Positions 36,697 through 46,115 are shown, numbered from the stretch's first letter. The stretch: DNA of 64,000 nucleotides from Iodobacter ciconiae (GCF_003952345.1 NZ_CP034433.1:2666001-2730000); one strand, 5' to 3'. Program-made: numbers and translations. Notes: generated by a model not told the origin, from the letters alone.

Positions 36697-36966
36697 ATGA
36701 AAATCACGACCCTGCTTGCCCTTGCCACCCTCGCGGCTTCTTCCCTGTCCATGGCCAGCGCCAATTGCACACCGCACCCTAAAGCTGAGTGGCTCAGCTC
36801 AAGTGATGCTCAGAGCAAGATTGTAGCCATGGGTTACAAAATCAAAAAATTCAAAACATCCGGCCAATGCTACGAAATCTACGGCTGGAATAAAGAAGGC
36901 AAAAAAGCCGAAGTCTATTTCGATACCAAAACACTGGAAATCGTCAAATCCGAAATTGGTGATTAA
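36697..36966 (+). CDS. Secreted PepSY-domain protein, copy 2
   Basis: An 89-residue exported paralogue of the protein at 35137. A signal peptide ends near MASA, then NCTPHPKAEWLSSSDAQSKIVAMGYKIKKFKTSGQCYEIYGWNKEGKKAEVYFDTKTLEIVKSEIGD. The two copies share the same cysteine positions and the SDA--KIVAMGYK--(E/K)FK-SG-CY core, so they arose by duplication around the CDF gene. The next gene, 158 bases on, encodes a cytochrome b, a usual partner of PepSY proteins. Confidence 0.88.
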   Translation: MKITTLLALATLAASSLSMASANCTPHPKAEWLSSSDAQSKIVAMGYKIKKFKTSGQCYEIYGWNKEGKKAEVYFDTKTLEIVKSEIGD

Positions 36967-37124
36967 TTTAATACGGGCAGATCAAGAGGGGTGGGCACTT
37001 CCCACTTCCTCTCCGTTTAAGTAACGGTAATGATTCCGGCTGCAAATGCCTGACCGGGCTTTCGCTAGAGCCTCCCCTGAAAAATGCATACGCTGGCTTT
37101 ACTTAAGTAGCAAGAAGGATCCGA

Positions 37125-37661
37125 ATGAATCGAGTTAAAGTATGGGACCCGCTCGTGCGCATTTTGCACTGGAGCCTCGCTATTGCGGTGTTAGGTAATT
37201 TTCTAAACGAAGAAGGCGCGATCTGGCACCGCTGGGAAGGCTATACGGCGCTGGGTATTGTATGCACCCGCATAATCTGGGGATTTATCGGCAGCCGCCA
37301 TGCCCGCTTTAGCGACTGGTTTCCTACCCCCAAACGCGTCATTCCCTATTTACAAGCCATGCGCCGGGGCCAGCACCCGCGTTTTCTTGGCCATAACCCG
37401 GCAGGGGCGGTCATGATGCTGTTTTTACTGATCATGACCCTCGCCATGGGGGGCACAGGCTATATGATGGGAACAGATGCTTTTTTTGGCGAAGAATGGC
37501 TGGAAGAATTACATGGCACGCTGGCTTACATACTTTTGGGCGGCGTGGGTCTACACATTGCAGCAGCACTTTTAGAAAGCTGGCGACATAAGGAAAATCT
37601 GCCTGCAGCCATGGTGCACGGTTATAAAAGGGCAGAAGCACCGGCAGAGGAAAATAGCTGA
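37125..37661 (+). CDS. Cytochrome b561-type membrane protein
   Basis: A 178-residue diheme cytochrome b of the Ni-hydrogenase/cytochrome b561 type with four helices. Candidate heme ligands are the histidines in VRILHWSLAIAV, AIWHRWEGYTALG, WLEELHGTLAYILLGGVGLHIAAALLESWRH. In betaproteobacteria such proteins often follow PepSY genes and precede a QseBC-like two-component system, exactly as here. It presumably moves electrons between the quinone pool and a periplasmic partner; that partner is not known. Confidence 0.9.
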   Translation: MNRVKVWDPLVRILHWSLAIAVLGNFLNEEGAIWHRWEGYTALGIVCTRIIWGFIGSRHARFSDWFPTPKRVIPYLQAMRRGQHPRFLGHNPAGAVMMLFLLIMTLAMGGTGYMMGTDAFFGEEWLEELHGTLAYILLGGVGLHIAAALLESWRHKENLPAAMVHGYKRAEAPAEENS

Positions 37662-37729
37662 GCATCCCTGCTTATTTAAAGTACTTCAGCTTTAAAGCGG
37701 CCAAAGTATTAGAACCCTGAAGAGCGCAA

Positions 37730-37805
37730 TATTTCACAGAGAAAAACAGAGACTACCCGGTTTTCTCTGTGCGCTTTATGCCCTGCATTTTTCTCTGAGG
37801 TTCAG
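37730..37805. repeat. CACAGAGA-type inverted repeat between cytochrome b and response regulator
   Basis: TTTCACAGAGAAAAACAGAG on the left and TTTTCTCTGTGCGC plus TTTTTCTCTGAGG on the right form an imperfect inverted repeat of the family found at 43.4, 47.5, 50.9 and 60.9 kb. Confidence 0.6.
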
Positions 37806-37890
37806 AATTTGGCTATCGATCAAAACTCACTCCAAAAAATTTTGCCGGTCAGGCCCGGGTTTCCCTTGCCCAAACCACATAAGGATATCC

Positions 37891-38556
37891 ATGCGCTTAC
37901 TACTGGTTGAAGATGACGCCCTCCTGGGCGATGGCATTGCCGAAGGCTTAAGTGATGCGGGTTTTGTCGTCGACTGGCTAAAAGACGGGGAATCGGCAAG
38001 GCTGGCCTTAATGACCGAACACAGCTTCGATGGCGTGGTGCTTGATATCGGCTTGCCACGCATGGATGGTTTGCAACTTTTAGCATGGATACGCCGTGAG
38101 CGCGCCCATCTGCCGGTGCTGCTGCTCACCGCCAGAGACAGCATTGAAGACCGGATCAAAGGCCTGGATGCAGGGGCGGACGATTACCTGATCAAACCCT
38201 TTGCCCTGGGGGAGCTCTGCGCACGGGTACGTGCCCTGGTGCGCCGAGGCAAAGGCAAACACGATGGCGAGCTATGCTGGCAGGATCTGGTGCTCGACCC
38301 CGTACATCAATCGGTACAGCAGGCAGGCCAGATACTTAATCTAACCGCAATGGAGTACCGCCTGCTGCACCTTTTGATGGCTAATCATCCTCATTATTTA
38401 TCGCGCCCTCAGTTTGAAGAAAAACTTTACGGCTGGCAGCAAGATATTGAAAGCAACACACTGGATGTACATCTCTCGCATTTACGCAAAAAACTAAGCA
38501 ATGTAGTAATTCGCAATGCGCGTAATCTGGGATGGCGGCTGGAAGAAAAAGAATGA
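37891..38556 (+). CDS. OmpR-family response regulator (QseB/PmrA-like)
   Basis: A 221-residue response regulator. The receiver domain has the acidic pair in VEDDALLG, phosphoacceptor Asp51 in VLDIGLPRMDGL, and lysine in DYLIKPFALGELCARV. The C-terminal winged-helix domain reads LTAMEYRLLHLLMANHPHYLSRPQFEEKLYGWQ and NTLDVHLSHLRKKL. It overlaps the histidine kinase gene by four bases. The closest group by eye is QseB/PmrA. Its neighbours suggest that it controls the PepSY-cytochrome b or metal-export genes. Confidence 0.93.
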   Translation: MRLLLVEDDALLGDGIAEGLSDAGFVVDWLKDGESARLALMTEHSFDGVVLDIGLPRMDGLQLLAWIRRERAHLPVLLLTARDSIEDRIKGLDAGADDYLIKPFALGELCARVRALVRRGKGKHDGELCWQDLVLDPVHQSVQQAGQILNLTAMEYRLLHLLMANHPHYLSRPQFEEKLYGWQQDIESNTLDVHLSHLRKKLSNVVIRNARNLGWRLEEKE

Positions 38557-39839
38557 AAAACTGGCTGCAAAGCGCTTCACTTGCCACTCGGCTTACCCTG
38601 CTGGTGCTGCTGCTCACCTCGCTAACCTGGGCAGCGTTTAGCGCCGTGCTGCTGTATGAAACCCACGATGAAATCAGTGAATTACTGGATAAACAGCTCT
38701 ACGTTTACACCGATCTGCTATGGCAAAGTCTGGGGGATGACGATGACTTACAATTTAGCCCGCTCCGAAAACCCGACCATCTGCCCCGGGTTGCATTCAG
38801 CCTCTATAGCCATAGCGGACAATTACTTCTGTCCAGCAGTGAACACGCCCTGCCTTTTCAGGAAAAACCAGAAAAAAAAACCCAGACCATTGAACTCGAT
38901 GGCAACCACTGGGAAATCGCAGTTCGTCAGGATGATGAACGTCAGCTCATTGTCGGCGAGCCTCACCAAAAGCGTGACAAACTGATTGACGAAATTGTGG
39001 CCTATGTTGGCCTGACGGCCGGGCTGGCCCTGGCTATTTTACTACCGCTCTTACTGCTGGCCATCCGCCATGGTCTGTTGCCACTCAAAGCGGTCGATGC
39101 CGAACTTGCCCGCCGCGCCCCCGATAATCTGGAAGCACTCACTTTGCCTGTGCCGCGTGAAATTGCACCACTGCGCAATCGCCTCAATACACTCTTTGCA
39201 CAGGTAAGCGCCACACTGGAAAAAGAGCGGCGCTTTACTGCCGATGCCGCACACGAGCTTCGCACACCTCTGGCTGGATTACGCGTACAAATCGAGCTGG
39301 CCCAGAGCAGCCCACGCCCGGCCGCCCGCGAAAAAGCATTAAAACAGGCCCTGCTGGGTGTAGATCGCAGCACCCATTTGGTGGCTCAGCTATTAGAAAT
39401 GGCAAGGCTGGACTACGCAGCGATAGAAACCGGGCTCAATATTGATATGGAGCAGCTTGCCAGGCAAGCACTGCAAGACGCAGGACTGGAGCAAAGCTGT
39501 TTGCAAACGGAAAACGTTTACCCCTGGCGGGGGCATGCCGGATTACTGGCTCTGCTGCTTCGCAACTTACTTGATAATGCCAGGCGTTATGCCGGAGAAA
39601 ATGCAGCAATTACGCTCAGACTCAATCAAAATAGTATCTGCATCAGCGATGATGGCCCCGGCGTTCCACCCGAAGTATTAACACGCCTGGGAGAGCGTTT
39701 TTACCGCCCGCCCGGGCAAAACCAGACAGGTGCAGGGCTGGGCTTATCAATCGTATACAGAATTGCCGAGTTACACCAAGCCAGCATCTCCCTAGCAAGC
39801 GATCAAGGCTTCCAGATAACGATACGTCAGGAAAAGTAA
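38553..39839 (+). CDS. Sensor histidine kinase (QseC/PmrB-like)
   Basis: A 428-residue membrane histidine kinase. It has an N-terminal helix (LTLLVLLLTSLTWAAFSAVLL), a periplasmic sensor of about 125 residues, a second helix at about 158-178 and a HAMP-like linker. The H box is RRFTADAAHELRTPLAGLRVQ, with the N box LLRNLLDNARRYAG, G1 SDDGPGVPPEVL and G2 GAGLGLSIVYRI. I chose the ATG at 38553, overlapping the regulator stop. The sensor is QseC/PmrB size; the signal is unknown, but nearby CDF genes make a metal cue plausible. Confidence 0.93.
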   Translation: MKNWLQSASLATRLTLLVLLLTSLTWAAFSAVLLYETHDEISELLDKQLYVYTDLLWQSLGDDDDLQFSPLRKPDHLPRVAFSLYSHSGQLLLSSSEHALPFQEKPEKKTQTIELDGNHWEIAVRQDDERQLIVGEPHQKRDKLIDEIVAYVGLTAGLALAILLPLLLLAIRHGLLPLKAVDAELARRAPDNLEALTLPVPREIAPLRNRLNTLFAQVSATLEKERRFTADAAHELRTPLAGLRVQIELAQSSPRPAAREKALKQALLGVDRSTHLVAQLLEMARLDYAAIETGLNIDMEQLARQALQDAGLEQSCLQTENVYPWRGHAGLLALLLRNLLDNARRYAGENAAITLRLNQNSICISDDGPGVPPEVLTRLGERFYRPPGQNQTGAGLGLSIVYRIAELHQASISLASDQGFQITIRQEK

Positions 39840-39840
39840 G

Positions 39841-40818
39841 ATGCCACATCAGCACGATCACCCCCATGATCAGCCCGGCGGGCATAATGAGCACCACGAT
39901 CACAGCTTTGATCACGCCCATCATCACCACGATCACGGCAAGCCCAGCTCGCAAAAAAGGCTGTTACTGGCTCTGATCATCACGGGTGGCTTTGGCATCA
40001 TTGAATTAATTGGCGGTGTAATGACCGGCTCGCTGGCGCTGATTTCAGATGCAGGCCACATGTTTACCGATACTGCCGCACTGCTCCTTGCCCTGATCGC
40101 CAATATTATCGGCCAGCGCCCTGCCAACACCGCTAACTCCTATGGCTATGCCCGTGCCGAAGTGATAGGCGCACTCATCAACAGCCTTGCCATGATTGCC
40201 CTGGTGGTATGGATTGTGGTCGAAGCGGTGAGCCGTCTGCTCGCCCCGCAGCCAATCAACGGCATGGGCGTGATGATTATTGCGGTGATCGGGCTGGTCG
40301 TAAATATCATCTCCGCCTGGCAGCTCTCGCATGATCACGACAATATGAACAGCCGTGCGGCAATGATTCATGTGCTGGGTGATTTACTGGGGTCTGTAGC
40401 GGCCATCACCGCAGGTGCAGTGATTTACTTTACCGGCTGGCAAGCGATTGATCCGATTTTATCGGTTGTCGTTTCCATGCTGATTTTGCGCTCGACCTGG
40501 AACCTGCTCCGCCAGGCAACCCATGTTTTAATGGAAGGTGTACCGCAGCACTTGAATTTAGAAGAAATTGGCAATGCACTGGCGGCAGAAAAAGGGGTGG
40601 TGCAGGTCAATGATCTGCATATCTGGAATATATCGGGTGGCAAAGTGGCATTATCAGCGCATATCGTGATTGAAAAGCCTGAAACCTGGCCCTTGCAGCT
40701 TCAGCACATCAACCACATGCTGGGCGAGCATTACGATATCCAACATATTACCCTGCAGGCTACATGGTTTAGTATTCGCCCCACGCGTAGTATTCCTATC
40801 CGCCGCATCCCACACTAG
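39841..40818 (+). CDS. Cation diffusion facilitator exporter (CzcD/ZitB-like)
   Basis: A 325-residue CDF exporter. The N-terminus has about 15 histidines in the first 40 residues (HQHDHPHDQPGGHNEHHDH and HAHHHHDHG), typical of zinc/cobalt exporters. Six helices follow with metal-site residues in SDAGHMFTDTAALLLA (helix 2) and AMIHVLGDLLGSVAAI (helix 5), and the C-terminal domain contains VNDLHIWNISGG. It starts one base after the kinase stop, so it belongs to the same transcript; regulated metal export by this system is a reasonable inference. Confidence 0.94.
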   Translation: MPHQHDHPHDQPGGHNEHHDHSFDHAHHHHDHGKPSSQKRLLLALIITGGFGIIELIGGVMTGSLALISDAGHMFTDTAALLLALIANIIGQRPANTANSYGYARAEVIGALINSLAMIALVVWIVVEAVSRLLAPQPINGMGVMIIAVIGLVVNIISAWQLSHDHDNMNSRAAMIHVLGDLLGSVAAITAGAVIYFTGWQAIDPILSVVVSMLILRSTWNLLRQATHVLMEGVPQHLNLEEIGNALAAEKGVVQVNDLHIWNISGGKVALSAHIVIEKPETWPLQLQHINHMLGEHYDIQHITLQATWFSIRPTRSIPIRRIPH

Positions 40819-40923
40819 GCTCTGCTGACATCCGTTTGGCTCCTGCGTTGCACCAAACACAGCGGCAAAAAAACACCAGCGGGGCCTGACGGGCACGCTT
40901 TAAATTATTGTTTAAGGATCAAT

Positions 40924-41481
40924 ATGCAACGTTTTCTTCTAGTCGCCCTGCTGGCCCTGCCAAATCTTGCCAGTGCATCCGAATACAGCAATGCCCCGCC
41001 ACCGGGCGTAGAGCGCAATAGCGGAACAACTTTCTCACACCTGCTAAAAGAGACGCCACAGCCCATCCCGCAAGAAAAAGAATTCACCAGAGCAGACCCG
41101 GAAAAGCTTCAAAAATGGCAGGAATTTAGTGCTAACTACGACTCCAGAATGAATAAATTTGAAGTTGCACTCGATAGTATTGTGGTCGGAGAAGATGACA
41201 TTATTCGCTATGCAGCCGCCGTAACCAGCAAGGGTAGCAAGGTGAGAAATGTCAGCTTTGAGGGAATTGATTGCAAAACCAATCAATATCGCAGCTATGC
41301 CTACTTAAGCGGCAATCAATGGCAAAACCTCAACCGCCCGTGGGAGGCGATTTTTAAAGGCAAACGCAATGGCTATCAATACAAACTGGCCAAAGAGTTT
41401 TGCTGGGGAGACGCGCCAACCACGGTAGAAAACATCGTTAACTCAATGACATCGAACGAACTACCGAAGATAGTTCGCTAG
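40924..41481 (+). CDS. CNP1-like family exported protein
   Basis: A 185-residue secreted protein (signal peptide cleaved after ASAS) of the CNP1-like family, found mainly in betaproteobacteria and of unknown role. The family core is visible: FEVALDSIVVGEDDIIRYAAAVTSKGSKVRNVSFEGIDCKTNQYRSYAYL, then GNQWQNLNRPWEAI and KEFCWGDAP. Two cysteines (in IDCKTN and EFCWG) probably pair. It is a single gene convergent with proB. Confidence 0.87.
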   Translation: MQRFLLVALLALPNLASASEYSNAPPPGVERNSGTTFSHLLKETPQPIPQEKEFTRADPEKLQKWQEFSANYDSRMNKFEVALDSIVVGEDDIIRYAAAVTSKGSKVRNVSFEGIDCKTNQYRSYAYLSGNQWQNLNRPWEAIFKGKRNGYQYKLAKEFCWGDAPTTVENIVNSMTSNELPKIVR

Positions 41482-41491
41482 GCGCAAAATG

Positions 41492-41510
41492 GAGGGCAGG
41501 CTTTGCCCTC
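41492..41510. terminator. Hairpin between CNP1-like gene and proB
   Basis: 7-bp stem GAGGGCA / TGCCCTC with a 5-nt loop at the convergent 3' ends. Short A/T stretches flank it on both sides, so it may terminate both transcripts. Confidence 0.65.
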
Positions 41511-41515
41511 ACAAA

Positions 41516-42643
41516 TTACCCCCCCATCAACACCATATTGTCGCGATGAATCAGCTCTGATTCATCGATATACCCCAGGGTAGCCTCGATCTGCCCTGTG
41601 GGTAAGCACATAATGCGGCGGGTTTCGGCAGCACTGTAATTGGCCAGACCACGGGCAATTTCTAAGCCACTGGCATCCACACAGCTCACCACATCGCCAC
41701 GCAGAAAATCACCAAGCGCTTCTTTTACACCAATTGGCAACAGGCTGGAGCCCTGTAAACGCAGCGCCCGTACTGCCCCTGCATCCAGCACCACACTACC
41801 TTTAAGCTGCAGATGATCAGCAATCCATTGTTTTTTGGCCGCGAGCGGTGTTGATTGGGCAGTTAACTGGGTACCAATCCGCTCACCCCGGGCAAGACGC
41901 GCTAAGACATCCGGCTCCCGTCCGCAAGCAATCACGGTTGACGCGCCACTTCTGGCAGCACGCTTGGCAGCAATAATCTTGGTATACATGCCGCCCGTGC
42001 CCACGCTGGATCCTGCGCCGCCCGCCATATCTTCCAGGCTGGCGTTCCCTGCTTCTGCCTCTTTAACCAGCCTGGCATCAGGATTGGAGCGGGGGTCCGC
42101 TGTATAAAGCCCGGTTTGATCAGTGAGAATAATCAGCGCATCGCCTTCGATCAGATTGGTCACCAAAGCACCCAGGGTATCGTTATCGCCAAATTTAATT
42201 TCGGCGGTAACCACCGTATCATTTTCATTGATGATGGGAATCACGCCCAGATTCAGTAAAGTCATCAAGGTTGAGCGGGCATTTAGATAGCGGGTACGAT
42301 CGGCCAGATCTTCATGTGTCAGCAGAATTTGTGCTGTTTTCAAGCCGTAAGCGCGAAAAGCACTCTCATAAGCTTGGCACAGCCCCATTTGCCCAACCGC
42401 CGCAGCAGCCTGTTTTTCGTGCACTGACGTCGGTTTTTGCGACCAGCCCAAACGCGCCACCCCTTCGGCAATGGCGCCTGAGGAAACCAGCACCACCTGT
42501 TTGCCCATTTTCGAGACTTCGGCAATTTCCTGCGCCCAGCGCAAAAGGGCAGCGTGATCGAGGCCACGGCCTTCATTAGTAACCAGGCTGGAGCCAACTT
42601 TCACCACAATACGGTGTGCGGCGTGAATAATGCTCTGCGACAT
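41516..42643 (-). CDS. proB: Glutamate 5-kinase
   Basis: First enzyme of proline synthesis, phosphorylating the glutamate gamma-carboxyl. The 375-residue product has the amino acid kinase domain ([68 protein letters not shown]) and a C-terminal PUA domain at about 280-370 ([25 protein letters not shown]). Length is as in E. coli ProB. The usual neighbour proA is not present here. Confidence 0.96.
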   Translation of the reverse strand: MSQSIIHAAHRIVVKVGSSLVTNEGRGLDHAALLRWAQEIAEVSKMGKQVVLVSSGAIAEGVARLGWSQKPTSVHEKQAAAAVGQMGLCQAYESAFRAYGLKTAQILLTHEDLADRTRYLNARSTLMTLLNLGVIPIINENDTVVTAEIKFGDNDTLGALVTNLIEGDALIILTDQTGLYTADPRSNPDARLVKEAEAGNASLEDMAGGAGSSVGTGGMYTKIIAAKRAARSGASTVIACGREPDVLARLARGERIGTQLTAQSTPLAAKKQWIADHLQLKGSVVLDAGAVRALRLQGSSLLPIGVKEALGDFLRGDVVSCVDASGLEIARGLANYSAAETRRIMCLPTGQIEATLGYIDESELIHRDNMVLMGG

Positions 42644-42746
42644 TGCTATTTCCTTATGCGAGGATGAGCATTATACCGGCCGGATGTCAGATTAAGCAGT
42701 ATCACGTGACTAAACCATTAACCCCATACTTTATGAGCTTGCCACA

Positions 42747-43334
42747 ATGCGTTTTAGCAAACCCATCCTCTTTATTACCTGTTTACTGCCTATGGCCTGG
42801 ATTTTATTTGCAACAGGGCAAGCCATTAATCCAATTGAATTTTTAACCCGGCAAACCGGCACATGGACACTGAATTTCCTGCTGATTACCCTTGCAGTTA
42901 CTCCGCTTCGCCGCCTTAGCGGCTACGGAAAACTGCTTCTTTACCGCCGTATGCTCGGGCTTTATGTGTTTTTTTACGCCTTTATCCACGCGCTGACGTT
43001 CTTTGCATTCGATCATGGCTTAGACCCGGCCGCTATCTGGCACGACGTGATCAAACGCCCTTTTGTTAGCGTTGGGTTTTTAGCTTTTGTCTTGCTCATT
43101 CCACTGGCCGCCACATCGAATCAAGCGGCGATCCGCAAATTAAAGCGCCAGTGGCAACGCCTGCATAAGCTGGTTTATCTGATTGCGGGCCTGGGTGTGC
43201 TGCATTATCTGTGGCTGGTAAAACGGGATTTAACAACCCCTCTTATCTACGCAGCTATTTTAGGATTGCTATTTCTGATGCGCACGCCAATGGCGAGGCG
43301 ATTGGATGGGATGCTGAAGCTAAAAGGTCTTTAG
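42747..43334 (+). CDS. msrQ: Heme-binding membrane subunit MsrQ
   Basis: MsrQ (YedZ) is a diheme membrane protein that passes electrons from quinones to the periplasmic methionine sulfoxide reductase MsrP. The 195-residue product has six helices and the ferric reductase-like motifs GTWTLNFLLITLAVTPLRRL, LLLYRRMLGLYVFFYAFIHALTF (heme histidine) and WQRLHKLVYLIAGLGVLHYLWLVK (heme histidines). MsrP is normally encoded just upstream, but here the upstream gene is the divergent proB, so msrP must be elsewhere or absent. Confidence 0.92.
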   Translation: MRFSKPILFITCLLPMAWILFATGQAINPIEFLTRQTGTWTLNFLLITLAVTPLRRLSGYGKLLLYRRMLGLYVFFYAFIHALTFFAFDHGLDPAAIWHDVIKRPFVSVGFLAFVLLIPLAATSNQAAIRKLKRQWQRLHKLVYLIAGLGVLHYLWLVKRDLTTPLIYAAILGLLFLMRTPMARRLDGMLKLKGL

Positions 43335-43359
43335 TAAAAACATATAAACCCCAGGTTCT

Positions 43360-43590
43360 GTAGGCACAGAGCACTCAGAGATAAAAAGCAGAACACCAAG
43401 AATTCATAAAAGAAGATTGAGGTTTATTTATCTCGAATATTTAAGTCGTCATCTCCGAATGCATTTATCGGAGATCCGGTGAAAACACTGAATTCCCGTC
43501 AGAGCAATAAAACTGAATAGTCAGAACCTCCCTTAGTGGTTTCTCTGTGTGCTGCTTTTTAACTTCCCGCTCTCTGTGTCTACAAACCTT
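43360..43590. repeat. CACAGAGA-type inverted repeat between msrQ and the HD-GYP gene
   Basis: The left end GTTCTGTAGGCACAGAGCAC with AAAAAGCAG and the right end TTTCTCTGTGTGCTGCTTTTT with CTCTGTGTCTACA form an imperfect inverted repeat about 230 bp long. The 266-base spacer holds no gene. Confidence 0.65.
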
Positions 43591-43600
43591 TTTTGTCTTT

Positions 43601-44824
43601 TTACCCAGGAGGGATAAGAAAGCGGGTGATATCGATTCCCCATTTATCTGGTAATTCATGCCCCATAATCCGGTCTGCCCCGCCCAGCCCCATGGATCTT
43701 GATAAGTCGATTTCCACCGGCGGAATATAAGTATTAGCCTTGGTACTAAAAATAGCTTTGACTCTTGGCATTAATAAATTGCCTTCGTTTTGCTCCAGCA
43801 CCACCGCCAAACGCCCTGACTCCAATTTCACCAGAGAGCCCACAGGATAAATACCTACAGTGCGCATAAAGGCTTGAACCAGTGTTGGATTAAAGTGAAA
43901 TTTGCTCCATTCCCATAGTTTTTTCAAACCCTCCGATGGAGGCATGCCTGTGTGGTAACAACGATCGGATGTAATTGCATCATAAACATCCACCACCGAT
44001 GCCATTTGTGTTAATTGGGTAATATTTTCACCGGGTAATTTATGCGGATAACCACTACCATCCATGCGCTCATGATGGTGAAGTGTAATTTCTAATGGAA
44101 TTTCACCAATTGAATCAACCTGCGACAATATCTTAAAGCCCTCCATTGGATGAGAGCGCATTATTTCAAATTCAGCTTCTGTCAGGCGTCCCGGTTTATT
44201 TAAGATTTCATTGGGCACCATAATTTTTCCTGTATCGTGCAATAAACCGCCAATACCGGCTTGCCGAATTAATTCGGCAGGAAAATTCATACTTTTAGTA
44301 AACGTCACCATCAAAGTACAGACGCTCACCGAATGTAAAAAAGTATATTCGTCTTTATCTTTAATTCCCGATAAGCCTAATAAAGCACTGCTATTACGCA
44401 AAATAGAATCAGTAATAGCCTCAACAACTTCTTCCACGTCATCCATTTGAATCGCTTTGCCCATCCGCGCGTCCTGCATAACCGTGCGCACCAGATTATG
44501 TGCCTGCTTATGAATCCGCTTAGCGCGACTCATTTCCTCGGTAGTGGAGACTTGGATAACCGGAGCAGGTGCAATAGCGACCTTGACCATTTCGGCTTCA
44601 ATGGATGCATTCACCTCTTCTACAGTAGGTGCATGAGCATAATCAAGCCCGCGCTCGGTATCGATGTAAACCTCGCGAGCGCCTGAAGCAAGAATCTTTT
44701 GTAAATCATCCTCAGTTTTTACTACAAACTGCTTACGCAAAAATGGATGATCCATCCAGTCCACATTCAGATCATGGATATACATGCCGATCTTCAGCAC
44801 TTCCGTGGGTATTTTCTTGATCAT
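43601..44824 (-). CDS. HD-GYP domain c-di-GMP phosphodiesterase
   Basis: A 407-residue cytoplasmic protein with an N-terminal DUF3391 domain (about 1-130, IPTEVLKIGMYIHDLNVDWMDHPFL) and an HD-GYP domain (about 140-340). Catalytic residues are intact: HSVSVCTLMV, GLLHDTGKIMVPNEILNKPGRL (HD), RSHPMEGFKIL, HHHERMDGSGYPHKLPG (GYP) and VVDVYDAITSDRCY. It should hydrolyse c-di-GMP to GMP. There is no sensor beyond DUF3391. Together with the EAL genes at 56-60 kb it indicates active c-di-GMP signalling. Confidence 0.94.
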   Translation of the reverse strand: MIKKIPTEVLKIGMYIHDLNVDWMDHPFLRKQFVVKTEDDLQKILASGAREVYIDTERGLDYAHAPTVEEVNASIEAEMVKVAIAPAPVIQVSTTEEMSRAKRIHKQAHNLVRTVMQDARMGKAIQMDDVEEVVEAITDSILRNSSALLGLSGIKDKDEYTFLHSVSVCTLMVTFTKSMNFPAELIRQAGIGGLLHDTGKIMVPNEILNKPGRLTEAEFEIMRSHPMEGFKILSQVDSIGEIPLEITLHHHERMDGSGYPHKLPGENITQLTQMASVVDVYDAITSDRCYHTGMPPSEGLKKLWEWSKFHFNPTLVQAFMRTVGIYPVGSLVKLESGRLAVVLEQNEGNLLMPRVKAIFSTKANTYIPPVEIDLSRSMGLGGADRIMGHELPDKWGIDITRFLIPPG

Positions 44825-44880
44825 AGCCAGTTACAATATGGATTGTTTCTTCATCTTAAACCAAGCTTAGCTCCCCGCAC

Positions 44881-45222
44881 ATGTACAAATTAACTTTCAT
44901 TAACTTACAAGATACCAGCTATCTGGAATGCACCGCCCAAGCAGAAAGTATGCTTATTTCTGCTGTCAGAACATTAGTTAGTGATGGAAAATTACAACTG
45001 GCATGGCGTTGTGGTCAGGGAACCTGTGGTGCATGTAAAGTACGTTTAGAGCATGCAGCTAGCGGCAGCATGACTTTACTGGGTAGCAAAGAAAGAAACG
45101 TGATGATCCGCCATGCGGGGCTGGCCGCTAATTCCCCGCTTCTGGTGACCGATACGCCTGATCTGGTGCGCCTGGCCTGCCATATTCAAATCAATAGTGA
45201 TTTAACGATTTATGTCGGGTGA
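44881..45222 (+). CDS. 2Fe-2S ferredoxin, plant type
   Basis: A 113-residue protein with a plant-type [2Fe-2S] cluster site: WRCGQGTCGACKVRL (C-x4-C-x2-C) and a last cysteine in VRLACHIQINSDL. It likely carries electrons to an oxygenase or reductase. No partner enzyme is adjacent; it is divergent from the HD-GYP gene and convergent with the IclR-type regulator. Confidence 0.9.
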   Translation: MYKLTFINLQDTSYLECTAQAESMLISAVRTLVSDGKLQLAWRCGQGTCGACKVRLEHAASGSMTLLGSKERNVMIRHAGLAANSPLLVTDTPDLVRLACHIQINSDLTIYVG

Positions 45223-45318
45223 TGATTAGGGTGCTGATCAGAGGCCGAAAAGATCTGCAGGTACAGAAGAACAGAAAGAATACTAAAAAGACTAAATAAC
45301 TGGTGCTCTTGGGCCATC

Positions 45319-46077
45319 TCAAGCCGCCCCCATCCTGCGGCTAATCACCCTTGTGGCTTCCAGTAATCTTTGTACCAGCTCGCTTTCTGCGCTGGGTTGC
45401 AGGGTGGATGAAGATGAGCCCACTACAGTTACTACACCAATAATCTGATTGCGCGCATCAAATACCGGGGCAGAGATCGCATCAACGCCGCTGATCAGCA
45501 GGCCTTGAATGCTGTGCCAGCCCTGGCTGCGAATTTTTGCTAACAGCATATTGATTTCCTGAGCGCCGCTCTTGGTAATCGCCGCCTCCTGTAGTAAACG
45601 CTTCAGCTCCTGCTCGGGTAAATATGCACTAAACACAAAACCCGTAGCCGATTTAAACGCGGGCAGTACCGATCCCACCTGGGTAATCAGGCTAATGGAT
45701 CTAAGCGCCTGCTCAACTTGCACCACCGTTGCACCCTTATTTCCCCATACCGCAAAAAACACCGTTTCATTCAGCTGATCACGCAAATTTAAAAGGTAAG
45801 GCGTGGCAACTTTTAATACATCCATTTTACCCAGCGCAATCAGGCCGACCCGCAGCGCTTCTTGGCCCAGAGCGTAATGATTACTGGCTAAATCTTGCTC
45901 GGCAAAGCCAGTAGCCATTAACGCCTGCAAATAGCGATGCACCTTGCTGGCAGGCATTTGCAAATGCTCCGCCAGCTGGGTCAGGGACGTGGCCGGGGCC
46001 AGATCGGCCAGCGCTTTTAATACCTGAGCTGCCACCTCTGCCGAGCCCACACTTTGCCGTCTGTCATTTTCTGCCAT
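45319..46077 (-). CDS. IclR-family regulator of homogentisate genes (HmgR-like)
   Basis: A 252-residue IclR-family regulator. The N-terminal winged helix is at about residues 12-70 (VLKALADLAPATSLTQLAEHLQMPASKVHRYLQALMATGFAEQ) and the effector domain at about 80-245 (RLLISGVDAISAPVFDARNQIIGVVTVVG). It is divergent from hmgA, and a palindrome lies in the shared spacer over the hmgA promoter. In Pseudomonas an IclR-type HmgR represses the homogentisate genes until homogentisate binds; the same role is inferred here. Confidence 0.88.
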   Translation of the reverse strand: MAENDRRQSVGSAEVAAQVLKALADLAPATSLTQLAEHLQMPASKVHRYLQALMATGFAEQDLASNHYALGQEALRVGLIALGKMDVLKVATPYLLNLRDQLNETVFFAVWGNKGATVVQVEQALRSISLITQVGSVLPAFKSATGFVFSAYLPEQELKRLLQEAAITKSGAQEINMLLAKIRSQGWHSIQGLLISGVDAISAPVFDARNQIIGVVTVVGSSSSTLQPSAESELVQRLLEATRVISRRMGAA

Positions 46078-46115
46078 GCTGTGTTTATCACTGAAATCCG
46101 ATGGGCGTTTATAAC

